64,000 nucleotides of DNA from JABAAI01 sp965261955. GTDB taxonomy: Bacteria; Spirochaetota; Leptospiria; Leptospirales; Leptonemataceae. Each line of letters starts with the position of its first letter. Positions within the stretch are counted from its first letter, which is position 1. The translations under genes were made by a program, and so were the position numbers. Shown here piece by piece: positions 10,183 to 18,721 of the stretch. The notes under the pieces were generated by a model, which saw only the letters and a list, made by a program, of their open reading frames with translations, was not told the DNA's origin and did no database searches. The stretch lies in the NCBI GenBank assembly GCA_965261955.1, contig CBDHEM010000069.1:372001-436000 (forward strand), read 5' to 3'.

Positions 10183-11156
10183 AGTTTCAATTTATTGAAA
10201 AATATCGCTCCTCATTTCCCGTGCAGAAAATGTGCTCTTTATTAACGATTTCAAGGAGCGGTTTTAATGTTTGGGTAAAACATAAAACAAGTAAAAGGGC
10301 TTTCGAGACACAAAAACTTGAAAATATGATTAAGGATATTTTTCATAAGTTTACGGGTAATGGCCCTCCAATCTCTAATGATTACGTCAGAATTGCATGA
10401 TATGCGATGTAAGGTTTCAGAAAATAGGGTAGCTAAAGTTATGAGAAATATAGGACTTTCTGCCCGTGTATACAGTAACCAGAAGTGGAGGGCAATCACT
10501 TCCGCCTTAACGCTTACTCTATTTCTAAGAAGCTACTAGGACAGAAATTTAATATCCTTGAACCTAATAAGGTCTGGGTTTCTGATATCACTTACATTAA
10601 ATCAGCCGTAGGTTGGTTATATCGGTTATATCTATGCGTGATACTTGATTTATGTAGCAGAAAAATAGTTGGTTGGTCTCTTACGGATCACATGAGAACA
10701 GAAATGGTCCTAGAAGTTTTGCCTAGAAACTTTACATAGAAGCTTTGGACAGAGCCGTTGCTCAAAATAAGCCCTCAAAATAAGCCTAAGGAAGGGTTTG
10801 ATTTTTCATTCTGACAGGGGAAGTCAATACGCGAGTCATCAATTTAGGAGCAAGCTTGATAAATATGGATTTGTATCGAGCATGAGCCGCATTGGTAGGC
10901 TTTGTGTTGGTAGCCTTTGCCAAGGCAAAGCTCCCGATATTAAGATAACTGCTATGATAATGCTGTTGCGGAATCTTTTTTTGGGAGTTTGAAAATAGAG
11001 GAGGTACATAAAAATACATATCTAAATATATTTGAAGTTAGGAGAAATATTTTTGAGTATATTGAGGTATTTTATAATAGGCCTAGACATAGAAAACATT
11101 CATTTTTAGGATATAAGAGCCCTATCAAATTTGAGGAAGAATATTATGCTGCTTAA
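10179..11156 (+). pseudogene. IS3-family OrfB (DDE transposase), multiply broken
   Basis: Fragments in different frames can be ordered: MKFQFIEKYRSSFPVQKMC, then ELHDMRCKVSENRVAKVMRN, then NKVWVSDITYIKSAVGWLY with the first catalytic Asp and VILDLCSRKIVGWS with the second region, then IFHSDRGSQYAS, then NCYDNAVAESFFGSLKIEE with the catalytic Glu, and a normal C-terminus (FYNRPRHRKHSFLGYKSPI). There are several frameshifts. The break just before the catalytic-Glu region is caused by an insertion of ~50 bp at 10896-10947 (listed separately). The element cannot move on its own. Confidence 0.85.
10896..10947. repeat. single truncated array-A unit inserted in the transposase gene
   Basis: Conserved IS3 sequence would run from SR-(I/K)-G straight to NCYDNA. 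Here ~50 bp intervene that match array A (GCCTTTGCCAAGGCAAAGC, then TCCCGAT). The insert is flanked by TA on both sides (10896-10897 and 10946-10947), compatible with duplication of a TA target. It shifts the reading frame. Confidence 0.7.
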
Positions 11157-11205
11157 TGAAAAAAAAGCTGAAAATGACTGTACAAAATATTGGGGGAAGG
11201 TCAGG

Positions 11206-12079
11206 CGTTCTGTGGAGAGCTTTCGTGGTAAGCTTTGCGAGTGGAAAGTTTGCTCATGTTGGGAAGCGTTCTGTGGAAAGCTTTGCGAGTGAAAGGCTTT
11301 GCGATTGAAAGGCTTTGCCAAGGCAAAGCTAGAGCAAAGCCCCCGATTCTGAGGGCGCGAAAAAGGCAAGGTTGGGGAGGCTTGCTCATGTTTGGAGCCG
11401 TTCATGGTAGGCTTTGCGAGTGGAAAGTTTGCTCATGTTGGGAAGCGTTCTGTGGAGAGCTTTGCGAGTGAAAGGCTTTGCCAAGGCAAAGCTAGAGCAA
11501 AGCCCCCGATTTTGAGGGCGCGAAAAAGGCAAGGTTGGGGAGGCTTGCTCATGGTTGGAGGCGTTCTGTGGAAAGCTTTGCTGAGGCAAAGCACCCGATT
11601 TAAAGGGCGCGAAAAGGCAAGGTTGGGGAGGCTTGCTCATGTTTGGAGGCGTTCGTGGTAGGCTTTGCGAGTGGAAAGTTTGCTCATGTTGGGAGGCGTT
11701 CTGTGGAAAGCTTTGCGAGTGAAAGGCTTTGCCAAGGCAAAGCTAGAGCAAAGCTCGCGATTTTAAGGGCGCGAAAAAGGCAAGGTTGGGGAGGCTTGCT
11801 CATGTTTGGAGGCGTTCGTGCTAGGCTTTGCGAGTGAAAGGCTTTGCGAGTGGAAAGTTTGCTCATGTTGGGAAGCGTTCTCTGGAAAGCTTTGCGAGTG
11901 AAAGGCTTTGCGATTGAAAGGCTTTGCCAAGGCAAAGCTAGGGCAAAGCTAGAGCAAAGCCCCCGATTTTAAGGGCGCGAAAAAGGCAAGGTTGGGGAGG
12001 ATTGCTCATGTTTGGAGGCGTTCGTGGTAGGCTTTGCTGAGGCAAAGCTCCCGATTTTGAGGGCGCGAAAAAGGCAAGG
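11206..12079. repeat. palindromic tandem array A, locus 1
   Basis: Six irregular units ending in GGGCGCGAAAAAGGCAAGG (near 11355, 11514, 11604, 11766, 11975 and 12059). Each includes all or part of the palindrome GCTTTGCCAAGGCAAAGC plus modules such as GCGAGTGGAAAGTTTGCTCA and GCGAGTGAAAGG. Units differ by module loss and duplication rather than point changes. Long frames run through on both strands, but they are products of the repeats and show no start signals, so no gene is called. The array starts immediately at the right end of the IS3 element. Confidence 0.85.
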
Positions 12080-12290
12080 CTGACTTTTTAGATAAACGAG
12101 AATAACTTTGGCGAAGACGAATATTATTTCTCTTAGCCAGTTCTGACAAATATCGTAAAGCTTTAAAATATAGTTTACCATCTTACCATCTGTTGGATAT
12201 GTAATGGCCTTTTCCTGAACTGTTGTATCTACATTTACTTTTTGGACATGATGTCTACGCAGTAATTTATTAGAAAGAGCACACAAAGGG
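12080..12290 (-). pseudogene. fragment of an IS5/IS1182-type transposase
   Basis: Reads LLRRHHVQKVNVDTTVQEKA, then ITYPTDGKMVNYILKLYDIC on the minus strand. VDTTVQEKxITYPTD is a hallmark around the first catalytic Asp of this transposase group. Both ends are lost: the 3' side runs into array A, the 5' side into array B. The outermost ~50 bp (12238-12290) are repeated at 13398-13448 inside array B, so a piece of this remnant was copied along with the array. Confidence 0.7.
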
Positions 12291-13790
12291 CTTTGCCCCG
12301 TACTCTTCCAGAATCGCCGCCTCCATCACAAAAACAAGCGAAGCTTGTTTTATCCACCAAAGCCTGGTTTTATCCACGAAGCCTGTTTTATCTACACAAA
12401 GTCTATTTTTATCTAAAACCCGCACCTTTCCAGAATCGCCGCTTCAATCACAAAAATAAGCGAAGCTTGTTTTATCTACCAAAACCTGTTTCTACCCACA
12501 ACTCTGACTTGTTTTACCCACGAAGCCTGTTTTATCTACACAAAGCCCGTTTTTATCTAAAACCCGCACCCTCCCAGAATCGCTGCTTCCATCACAAAAA
12601 CAAGCGAAGCTTGTTTTATCCATCAAATCTTCTTTTCTACCCACGACTCTGACTTGTTTTACCCACGAAGCCTGTTTTATCTACACAAAGCCCGTCTTTA
12701 TCTAAAACCCGCACCCTCCCAGAATCGCCGCTTCCATCGCAAAAACAAGCGAAGCTTGTTTTTATCCACGACTCTGACTTCTCCTGTCCAAAGCCCGGTC
12801 CCCACAAAAAACGTCTCTACACAAAGGGCCTTTTTCCGCATCCTACCAGAATCGCCGCCTCCATCACAAAAACAAGCGAAGCTTGTTTTATCTACACAAA
12901 GCTTATTTTATCCATCAAATCTTCTTTTCTACCCACAACTCTGGCTTGTTTTACCCACGAAGCCCGTTTTTATCTAAAACCCGCACCCTCCCAGAATCGC
13001 CGCTTCCATCGCAAAAACAAGCGAAGCTTGTTTTTATCCACGACTCTGACTTCTCCTATCCAAAGCCCGGTCCCCACAAAAAATGTCTCTACACAAAGGG
13101 CTTTTTTCCGCACCCGTCCAGAATCGCTGCTTCCATCACAAAAACAAGCGAAGCTTGTTTTTACCCACGAAGCCTGTTTTATCTACACAAAGCCCGTTTT
13201 TATCTAAAACCCGCACCCGTCCAGAATCGCCGCTTCAATCACAAAAATAAGCGAAGCTTGTTTTATCCATCAAATCTTCTTTTCTACCCACGACTCTAGC
13301 TTGTTTTACCCACGAAGCCTGTTTTATCTATACAAAGCCCATTTTATCTAAAGCTTGTTTCACCCACCAAAGCCCACGATGGATCCCAGCCTATTTTTCA
13401 CTTTGGACATGATGTCTACGCAGTAATTTATTAGAAAGAGCACACAAAGGGCTTCTTTCCGCACCCTTCCAGAATCGCCGCTTCAATCGCAAAAACAAGC
13501 AAAGCTTGTTTTTATCTACCAAAACCTGTTTCTACCCAGAACTCTGGCTTGTTTTATCCATCAAATCTTCTTTTCTACCCACGACTCTAGCTTGTTTTAT
13601 CCAAAGCCCGGTCCTCATCAAAAACGCCTCTACACAAAGGACTTCTTTCCGCACCCTTCCAGAATCGGCGCTTCAATCGTAAAAACAAGCGAAGCTTGTT
13701 TTATCCATCAAATCTTCTTTTCTACCCACGACTCTAGCTTGTTTTATCCACGAAGCCTGTTTTATCTACACAAAGCCCTCTTTCCTCTCT
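12290..13790. repeat. palindromic tandem array B, locus 1
   Basis: Ten units built on CCAGAATCGCCGCTTC, then (C/A)ATC(A/G)CAAAAACAAGCGAAGCTTGTTTT. The core AAACAAGC-GAA-GCTTGTTT is a perfect hairpin with a GAA triloop followed by T, so each unit also looks like an intrinsic terminator. Spacer modules such as TTTTATCTACACAAAGCC and ACCCACGACTCTGACTTG alternate between units. Copies start near 12307, 12430, 12575, 12719, 12848, 12992, 13119, 13220, 13469 and 13660. No gene is supported here. Confidence 0.85.
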
Positions 13791-13799
13791 CCGCTAGCT

Positions 13800-13895
13800 C
13801 TACCCCTTTATGACATCCCCACAATCGGGTATGTTGCCATCGCCCTGATTACTGTTGATATTATTGGTGCCAGAGACCGTTTCACAGCCAGCCCC
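13800..13895 (-). pseudogene. possible C-terminal remnant of a third GLUG-type surface protein
   Basis: Between in-frame stops on the minus strand lies GAGCETVSGTNNINSNQGDG followed by NIPDCGDVIKG and a stop. The ending PDCGDVIKG resembles the last residues of the two GLUG proteins in this window (TCGDLLPGQ and ACGSLIPGQ). It lies directly downstream of the GLUG lipoprotein gene and next to array B. The match is short, so this is a suggestion only. Confidence 0.35.
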
Positions 13896-13947
13896 CTATC
13901 TCCGTTCTAGAAGCTATCCTTCTAGCTATCGCCCTCATTCAGTCGCG

Positions 13948-13986
13948 TAGCCCCGGCAGGGGTATTCCTTTCCTCCGCCGGGACTA
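13948..13986 (-). terminator. strong GC-rich hairpin at the stop codon of the GLUG lipoprotein gene
   Basis: TAGTCCCGGCGGAGG pairs with CCCCTGCCGGGGCTA around a 9-nt loop on the minus strand, and the stem begins with the stop codon itself. No T-run follows, so it may stabilise the mRNA end or act as a non-classical terminator. Confidence 0.45.
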
Positions 13987-16179
13987 GCGTTGCCCTGGGA
14001 TAAGAGAGCCACAAGCGGGCAGGACTCCACTCCCACACCACCTTGGAGCGGGAGAAGCCGTTGGATTCTGGGCATACTTGAGCGCAGGCAACTGAGTCAT
14101 TGTACCAAAGTTCCAGTTTATAGTGGCCGCGCTAGTGGCAGTTGCCCAGCCCGAAGCGGTGGCGGTGAGGGCCTCGATGTCGTTGGCTGTTTTACGCTCA
14201 CAATTGCTAGGCGAACACGAGTTACCGCTACCAATGCCAATGCCATGGGTGCCAGAGGCATTCACAAAGTAGTTTATTCCGGTTACAGAACCAGAAGAAT
14301 TCCCGATGAGTCCGCCGACAGTACTACCACTACCCGTCCCCGTCACAGCTCCCGTGGCATAGGAGTTCTCTACAGAACCAGAACCTCCAAAATTCCCGAT
14401 GAGCCCGCCAGTACTACTCGTCCCCTTCACATCTCCCGTGGCATAGGAGTTGCTTACAGTACCATCAGAATTCCCGATGAGCCCGCCGACAGTATTCCCC
14501 CTCCCCTTCACATCTCCCGTAGCATAGGAGTTGCTTACAGAAACAGTACTAATAGCCCACCCGATGAGCCCGCCGACAGTACTCGTCCCCTCCACAGCTC
14601 CCGCGGCATAGGAGTTGCTTACAGTACCATCAGAATTCCCAATGAGCCCGCCGACACTACTACTACCCATCACAGTTCCCGTGGCATAGGAGTTGCTTAC
14701 AGGACCTTGAGAATGACCGATGAGCCCGCCGACACTACTACTACCCATCACAGTTCCCGTGGCATAGGAGTTGCTTACAGAAGCAGAAGAATTCCCGATG
14801 AGCCCGCCGACAGAATTTCCCGTCCCCGTTACAGCTCCCGTGGTGGCATGGGAGTTGCTTACAGTACCTTTAGAATGACCGATGAGCCCGCCGACATTAC
14901 CCGCCCCATTCACAGCTCCCATGGCATGGGAGTTGCTTACAGTACCTTCAGAATAACCGATGAGCCCGCCGACTTCACTACTCCCCGCCCCCTCCACATC
15001 TCCCTTGGCATAGGAGTTGCTTACAGAACCTTCAGTCCAACCGATGAGCCCGCCGATATTACCCCCCGTCCCCTCCACATCTCCCGTAGCATGGGAGTTG
15101 CTTACAGAACTACTAGAAGCCCCGATGAGCCCGCCAGTACTACTCGCCCCCATCACAGCTCCCGTGGCATAGGAGCCTCTTACAGAACCAGAACCTTCAG
15201 CCCCCCCGATGAGCCCACCAACAGAATTCCCCGTCCCCTCCACAGCTCCCATGGCAGAGGAGTTACTTACAGAACCAGAACCTCCCAATTCCCCGATGAG
15301 CCCGCCGACATCATGCCTCCCCCCCATCACAGCTCCCATGGCATAGGAGTTGCTTACAGAACCAGAACCATCAGCATAACCGATGAGCCCACCAACATTA
15401 TCCCCCCCCCCCCCCATCACAGCTCCCATGGCATAGGAGTTGCTTACAGAACCATTAGACTGACCGATGAGCCCGCCGACATTATTTCCCGTCCCCGTCA
15501 CAGCTCCCGTAGCATGGGAGTTGCTTACTGAATCAGAAGAATGACCGATGAGCCCCCCGACACGATCACTACCCATCACAGATCCCCTGGCATAGGAGTT
15601 GCTTACAGAACCAGAAGAAAACCCGATGAGCCCACCGACAGAACTTCTCCCCACTATATAGTCAGCTGTCACACCTATATTCGTAATCTCAGCACTAGTG
15701 CCGGTATAGCCAAACAAGCCTACGTAGTCTGTAGATGGACGCTTGATGTAGAGGCCGGTGATTTTATGGCCGGCCCCATCGAGGCTACCGATGAACTGAG
15801 TCGTACTATTACTATTCCCTATGGGCCTAAAGCCAGTGCAGGTAGCTGCAGCCCCGTTACTGCCGTTATAGGCTACGCAGGTCATGCTAGTGTCATTTTC
15901 ACTCCAGCTCGCGCTGGCGTCGATGTCATTGCCCAAGCGGTAGTGGTAATATCGACCTTCTTTGACCGCTTTGAGTTCGGCATAGGTGGTGATCATGGTG
16001 GGCTTGATTCTAAGGAGACCCACTGAGGGCAATTTTCCCTTTTCATGAGAACTACAAGCAGAATAAAGTAAAATGGAGAGTAGTGGGATCGTGAAGAAGG
16101 AGAGAGTTAGGTTTTGTTTACAGCCCCGCGAGACAGGGGAGAGCATATCTTTAGTCACGCTGCTTCCGATAGTTTTCAT
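13984..16179 (-). CDS. GLUG-repeat surface lipoprotein with phase-variation signatures
   Basis: 731 residues. Basic N-terminus, hydrophobic core (LTLSFFTIPLLSILLYSAC) and a spirochaete-type lipobox putting the lipidated cysteine at residue 42. Then TYAELKAVKEGRYYHYRLGN, DIDASASW and a Cys-containing segment (CVAYNG...CTGFRPIGN), also present in the giant protein at 502-7035. Seventeen GLUG repeats follow (VGGLIGxSxGSVSNSYATGxV), then a tail ending CGSLIPGQR. The coding region is visibly richer in GC than its neighbours. Two slippage-prone tracts belong to it: 17 pentamers ending one base before the ATG and a run of 14 G in the coding strand at 15402-15415 (reading MGGGGDN). As written the frame is intact. 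No Shine-Dalgarno precedes the ATG, and an in-frame ATG at codon 12 is an alternative start. Likely a variable surface antigen or adhesin (inference). Confidence 0.85.
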   Translation of the reverse strand: MKTIGSSVTKDMLSPVSRGCKQNLTLSFFTIPLLSILLYSACSSHEKGKLPSVGLLRIKPTMITTYAELKAVKEGRYYHYRLGNDIDASASWSENDTSMTCVAYNGSNGAAATCTGFRPIGNSNSTTQFIGSLDGAGHKITGLYIKRPSTDYVGLFGYTGTSAEITNIGVTADYIVGRSSVGGLIGFSSGSVSNSYARGSVMGSDRVGGLIGHSSDSVSNSHATGAVTGTGNNVGGLIGQSNGSVSNSYAMGAVMGGGGDNVGGLIGYADGSGSVSNSYAMGAVMGGRHDVGGLIGELGGSGSVSNSSAMGAVEGTGNSVGGLIGGAEGSGSVRGSYATGAVMGASSTGGLIGASSSSVSNSHATGDVEGTGGNIGGLIGWTEGSVSNSYAKGDVEGAGSSEVGGLIGYSEGTVSNSHAMGAVNGAGNVGGLIGHSKGTVSNSHATTGAVTGTGNSVGGLIGNSSASVSNSYATGTVMGSSSVGGLIGHSQGPVSNSYATGTVMGSSSVGGLIGNSDGTVSNSYAAGAVEGTSTVGGLIGWAISTVSVSNSYATGDVKGRGNTVGGLIGNSDGTVSNSYATGDVKGTSSTGGLIGNFGGSGSVENSYATGAVTGTGSGSTVGGLIGNSSGSVTGINYFVNASGTHGIGIGSGNSCSPSNCERKTANDIEALTATASGWATATSAATINWNFGTMTQLPALKYAQNPTASPAPRWCGSGVLPACGSLIPGQR
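15402..15415 (-). repeat. homopolymer run of 14 G in coding strand
   Basis: Fourteen consecutive C on the plus strand, i.e. G14 in the GLUG lipoprotein mRNA, in frame as written. A change by one or two bases would shift the frame about 255 codons after the start and truncate the protein. Confidence 0.95.
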
Positions 16180-16180
16180 A

Positions 16181-16265
16181 GCTGTGCTGTGCTGTGCTGT
16201 GCTGTGCTGTGCTGTGCTGTGCTGTGCTGTGCTGTGCTGTGCTGTGCTGTGCTGTGCTGTGCTGT
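16181..16265 (-). repeat. pentanucleotide microsatellite, 17 perfect copies
   Basis: GCTGT repeated 17 times without error on the plus strand (ACAGC on the coding strand), followed by a variant copy (ACTGT) at 16266-16270. It lies between the promoter-like sequence and the ATG of the GLUG lipoprotein. The unit contains no stop codon in any frame. Confidence 0.97.
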
Positions 16266-16279
16266 ACTGTCACACAAGC

Positions 16280-16309
16280 AGTGTATTAATTCATTCGCTG
16301 TTTTGTCAA
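16280..16309 (-). promoter_or_regulatory. candidate promoter of the GLUG lipoprotein gene
   Basis: On the minus strand a perfect -35 box TTGACA (16304-16309) is followed after 18 bases by TACACT (16280-16285). Transcription would begin close to 16273, just ahead of the pentamer tract, placing the whole repeat in the leader or at the start of translation. Confidence 0.55.
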
Positions 16310-16348
16310 TTCTTTTTTTTTATGAGCGATCTCAAAAAATGGTGTGTA

Positions 16349-17015
16349 TTTGGGGAGGCTTGCTCATGTTTGGAGGCGTTCTGTGGAGAGCTTTGCGAGT
16401 GGAAAGTTTGCTCATGTTGGGAAGCGTTCTGTGGAAAGCTTTGCGAGTGAAAGGCTTTGCCAAGGCAAAGCTAGAGCAAAGCACCCGATTTTGAGGGCGC
16501 GAAAAAGGCAAGGTATTCGTGGTAAGCTTTGCTGAGGCAAAGCTCCCGATTTTGAGGGCGCGAAAAAGACGAGGTTGGGGAGGCTTGCTCATGGTTGGAG
16601 GCGTTCGTGGTAGGCTTTGCGATTGAAAGGCTTTGCGATTGAAAGGCTTTGCCAAGGCAAAGCTAGGGCAAAGCTAGAGCAAAGCTCGCGATTTTAAGGG
16701 CGCGAAAAAGGCAAGGTTGGGGAGGCTTGCTCATGTTTGGAGGCGTTCATGGTAGGCTTTGCGAGTGGAAAGTTTGCTCATGTTGGGAAGCGTTCTGTGG
16801 AGAGCTTTGCGAGTGAAAGGCTTTGCGATTGAAAGGCTTTGCGATTGAAAGGCTTTGCCAAGGCAAAGCTAGGGCAAAGCTAGAGCAAAGCTCGCGATTT
16901 TAAGGGCGCGAAAAAGGGGAAGGCTCCACATGGGAAACAAGCGAAGCTGGGGAAGCGTTCGTGGTAGGCTTTGCGAGTGGAAAGTTTGCCTATGTAAGGT
17001 AGGCTTTGCTGGAGC
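16349..17015. repeat. palindromic tandem array A, locus 2
   Basis: Four units with GGGCGCGAAAAAGgcaagg-type ends (near 16494, 16555, 16697 and 16902), same module set as locus 1, including GCTTTGCCAAGGCAAAGC. It lies just upstream of the GLUG lipoprotein promoter. The following 280 bases up to the next gene are AT-rich and hold no recognisable feature. Confidence 0.85.
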
Positions 17016-17296
17016 AAAGTGACCTTCGCATTTGTTTCTGGAGTCAGAAGAAATATGTGTTCAGCTGTGAAGGCATTTTGAATGTATAGCTATTGGTTTA
17101 CCTTTTTGTTTGTATGAAAAGTGGGTGTAATAGTCTTTTTCAGAATCCATAAATTGGGTTCGGAATTTAGTTGAAATATTCAGAAAGTTCTTTTACAAAG
17201 GTGAACGTGACATTTTCTTTTTTATAAAATATTTTATAAAATATTTTTTCGTGAAAAAAAAGTTTCTTCTGATTTGTGTCCATTTGACTCTAACTA

Positions 17297-18427
17297 GTGA
17301 TTGTTTTGGAAAAAAAACAAATACATCTTGCTTTTGATGCCCGGATGATTTTTTCATCTGGGATAGGAACTTATATCGTAAACCTATTGCAAAAATTAAA
17401 TACCATACCCCGTATTCACTTACGAGTATTGGGAGACGAGAAAAAGATTTTAGAAAAAATTCCAAATTGGATAGGAGAAATCACTCCCTTTTTTGCTCCC
17501 ATTTATAGTATAGCCGAACACTTTACCTATCCTTCTCTACGAAAAAAGGAAATGCTTCATGTGCCACACTACAATGCTTCTTTGCGATATTTACGCCGTT
17601 CTATTGTTACCGTTCATGATTTAATACACTTGCAATCTAAACAGTTTATGCTTCCTCACTATCGTTTTTATTGCTATAGTTATTTACTGGCTGTTACTAA
17701 ATTCTCTCCTCAAATTCTAACCATTTCGCAAACAAGTTATAAGAATCTTGTTCAGTACTTTCCCAAAGCAGCTAGCAAAACAAAAGTGATTTATAATGGG
17801 TTTTCCTCTCATCTCTTTTCCAAAAAAAGCTCTCCTAACAAAAAGAAATTATTTTTGCGTCGCTTTCGTTTGGATGAAGGCTATCTGCTTCATGTTGGCA
17901 TAGGGAAAAAACATAAAAATGTAGATTTTCTTGTGCGTTCCTTGGCTATGGGATGGAAGAGTGGTAGCATAACAAAGCCCCTAGTCTTAGCCGGATGTGG
18001 GGGAATCATGCCATCCTATGTCGGAAAGGAAGTCAAAAGATTGGGACTTTCTTCTTATGTTCGCGTCATAGATCCGCTTCCCTTTGATGAGTTAGCGTGT
18101 TTGTACCAATGTGCGAGTCTCTTTTTATTTCCGTCTATTCAAGAAGGTTTTGGTTTCCCTGTACTAGAGGCGCTAGGATGTGGACTTCCTATCCTTTGTT
18201 CTAATATAGCTGTTTTAAAAGAAGTCGCCCAAGATGTCGCTTTTTATTTTGATCCTCATAACGAAAAAGAATTCCAAGAAAAAATAACTTATCTTTTGAA
18301 TAATCATTCTTTACGACGTCGTGTAGCCGGTTATGGAAAAAGATATGTAAAACGCTATACTTGGGAAAAACACACAAAGGAATTACTGAAAGTGTACGAG
18401 AAGACATACTCATCTCTTTTTTTATGA
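17297..18427 (+). CDS. GT4-family glycosyltransferase
   Basis: 376 residues starting at GTG. The N-terminal acceptor domain has the glycine-containing loop FSSGIGTYIVNLLQ. VTVHDLIHL and SQTSYKNLV are typical of mannosyl- or rhamnosyl-transferases of family 4. The donor half has LLHVGIGKKHKNVDFLV and the E-x7-E site EGFGFPVLEALGCGLPIL. It would transfer a sugar from a nucleotide donor to a lipid-linked or surface polysaccharide. Acceptor and sugar cannot be read from the sequence. No partner genes adjoin, only array A upstream and tRNA-Pro downstream. Confidence 0.8.
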   Translation: MIVLEKKQIHLAFDARMIFSSGIGTYIVNLLQKLNTIPRIHLRVLGDEKKILEKIPNWIGEITPFFAPIYSIAEHFTYPSLRKKEMLHVPHYNASLRYLRRSIVTVHDLIHLQSKQFMLPHYRFYCYSYLLAVTKFSPQILTISQTSYKNLVQYFPKAASKTKVIYNGFSSHLFSKKSSPNKKKLFLRRFRLDEGYLLHVGIGKKHKNVDFLVRSLAMGWKSGSITKPLVLAGCGGIMPSYVGKEVKRLGLSSYVRVIDPLPFDELACLYQCASLFLFPSIQEGFGFPVLEALGCGLPILCSNIAVLKEVAQDVAFYFDPHNEKEFQEKITYLLNNHSLRRRVAGYGKRYVKRYTWEKHTKELLKVYEKTYSSLFL

Positions 18428-18542
18428 TCTAATCAAGCACCAAATACGTTGTTTTTGAGTTATGAGTGTGAGTTATACCTTTTTTGGAAAGTAAGGGAAT
18501 ATCAACTTGACCCGCTCCTTTCTTATTCCACTTTGGAGGCAC

Positions 18543-18614
18543 CGGGATGTGGCGCAGTGGTAGCGCACTCGTCTGGGGGGCGAGTGGTCGCTGGTTCAAA
18601 TCCAGTCATCCCGA
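18543..18614 (+). tRNA. tRNA-Pro (anticodon GGG)
   Basis: Full cloverleaf: acceptor CGGGATG/CATCCCG, D-arm GCGC-AGTGGTA-GCGC, anticodon loop CTGGGGG (GGG at 34-36), T-arm with TTCAAAT, discriminator A. CCA is not encoded. Confidence 0.95.
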
Positions 18615-18721
18615 TATTTTTTATTCGATTACGGAAACCAAAACTGAGTTGTGTACCTCCCAACCTTCCGTTAGCTATACTTTTGTGAAGCTTGATTCTT
18701 TTCTAAATTTATAGGTGAATT

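Larger units (their letters stand above)
9816..11205 (+). mobile_element. IS3-family insertion sequence, inactivated
   Basis: Terminal inverted repeats are visible: CCTGACCTTCCCCCA at 9816-9830 and its reverse complement TGGGGGAAGGTCAGG at 11191-11205. If the element follows the TG...CA end rule of the family, its tips are at 9818 and 11203. It holds the two overlapping frames orfA and orfB of IS3 elements, both broken. No target-site duplication is evident. A subterminal segment at 9840-9867 has an inner palindrome (GTGGACAGTCCAC) and a second inverted copy of the tip sequence. Solitary ends of the same element occur at 28821, 46224 and 56721. Confidence 0.85.

Noticed and set aside
11106..12079. 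Long open frames on both strands within array A (e.g. SVESFASERLCQGKARAK-like products)
   Set aside because: They follow the repeat units in several frames at once, have no start signals, and the same frames recur wherever the array occurs. They are a by-product of repeats lacking stops.
11206..13790. CRISPR array
   Set aside because: Units are irregular, repeats are not of constant 24-40 bp length with unique equal-length spacers, the modules between palindromes recur, and no cas gene is nearby.
12293..13813. Open frames in array B (FYPRSLFYLHKARFYLKP-like products)
   Set aside because: Repeat-derived, interrupted at array-unit changes, and better explained by the hairpin-based tandem repeat.
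13990..15531. 513-codon plus-strand frame opposite the GLUG lipoprotein
   Set aside because: Antisense shadow of a GC-rich repetitive gene. The minus-strand product has a lipoprotein signal and a known motif.
16073..16494. Plus-strand frames AVLCCAVLCC across the pentamer tract
   Set aside because: Produced by the microsatellite. No start signal or homology.
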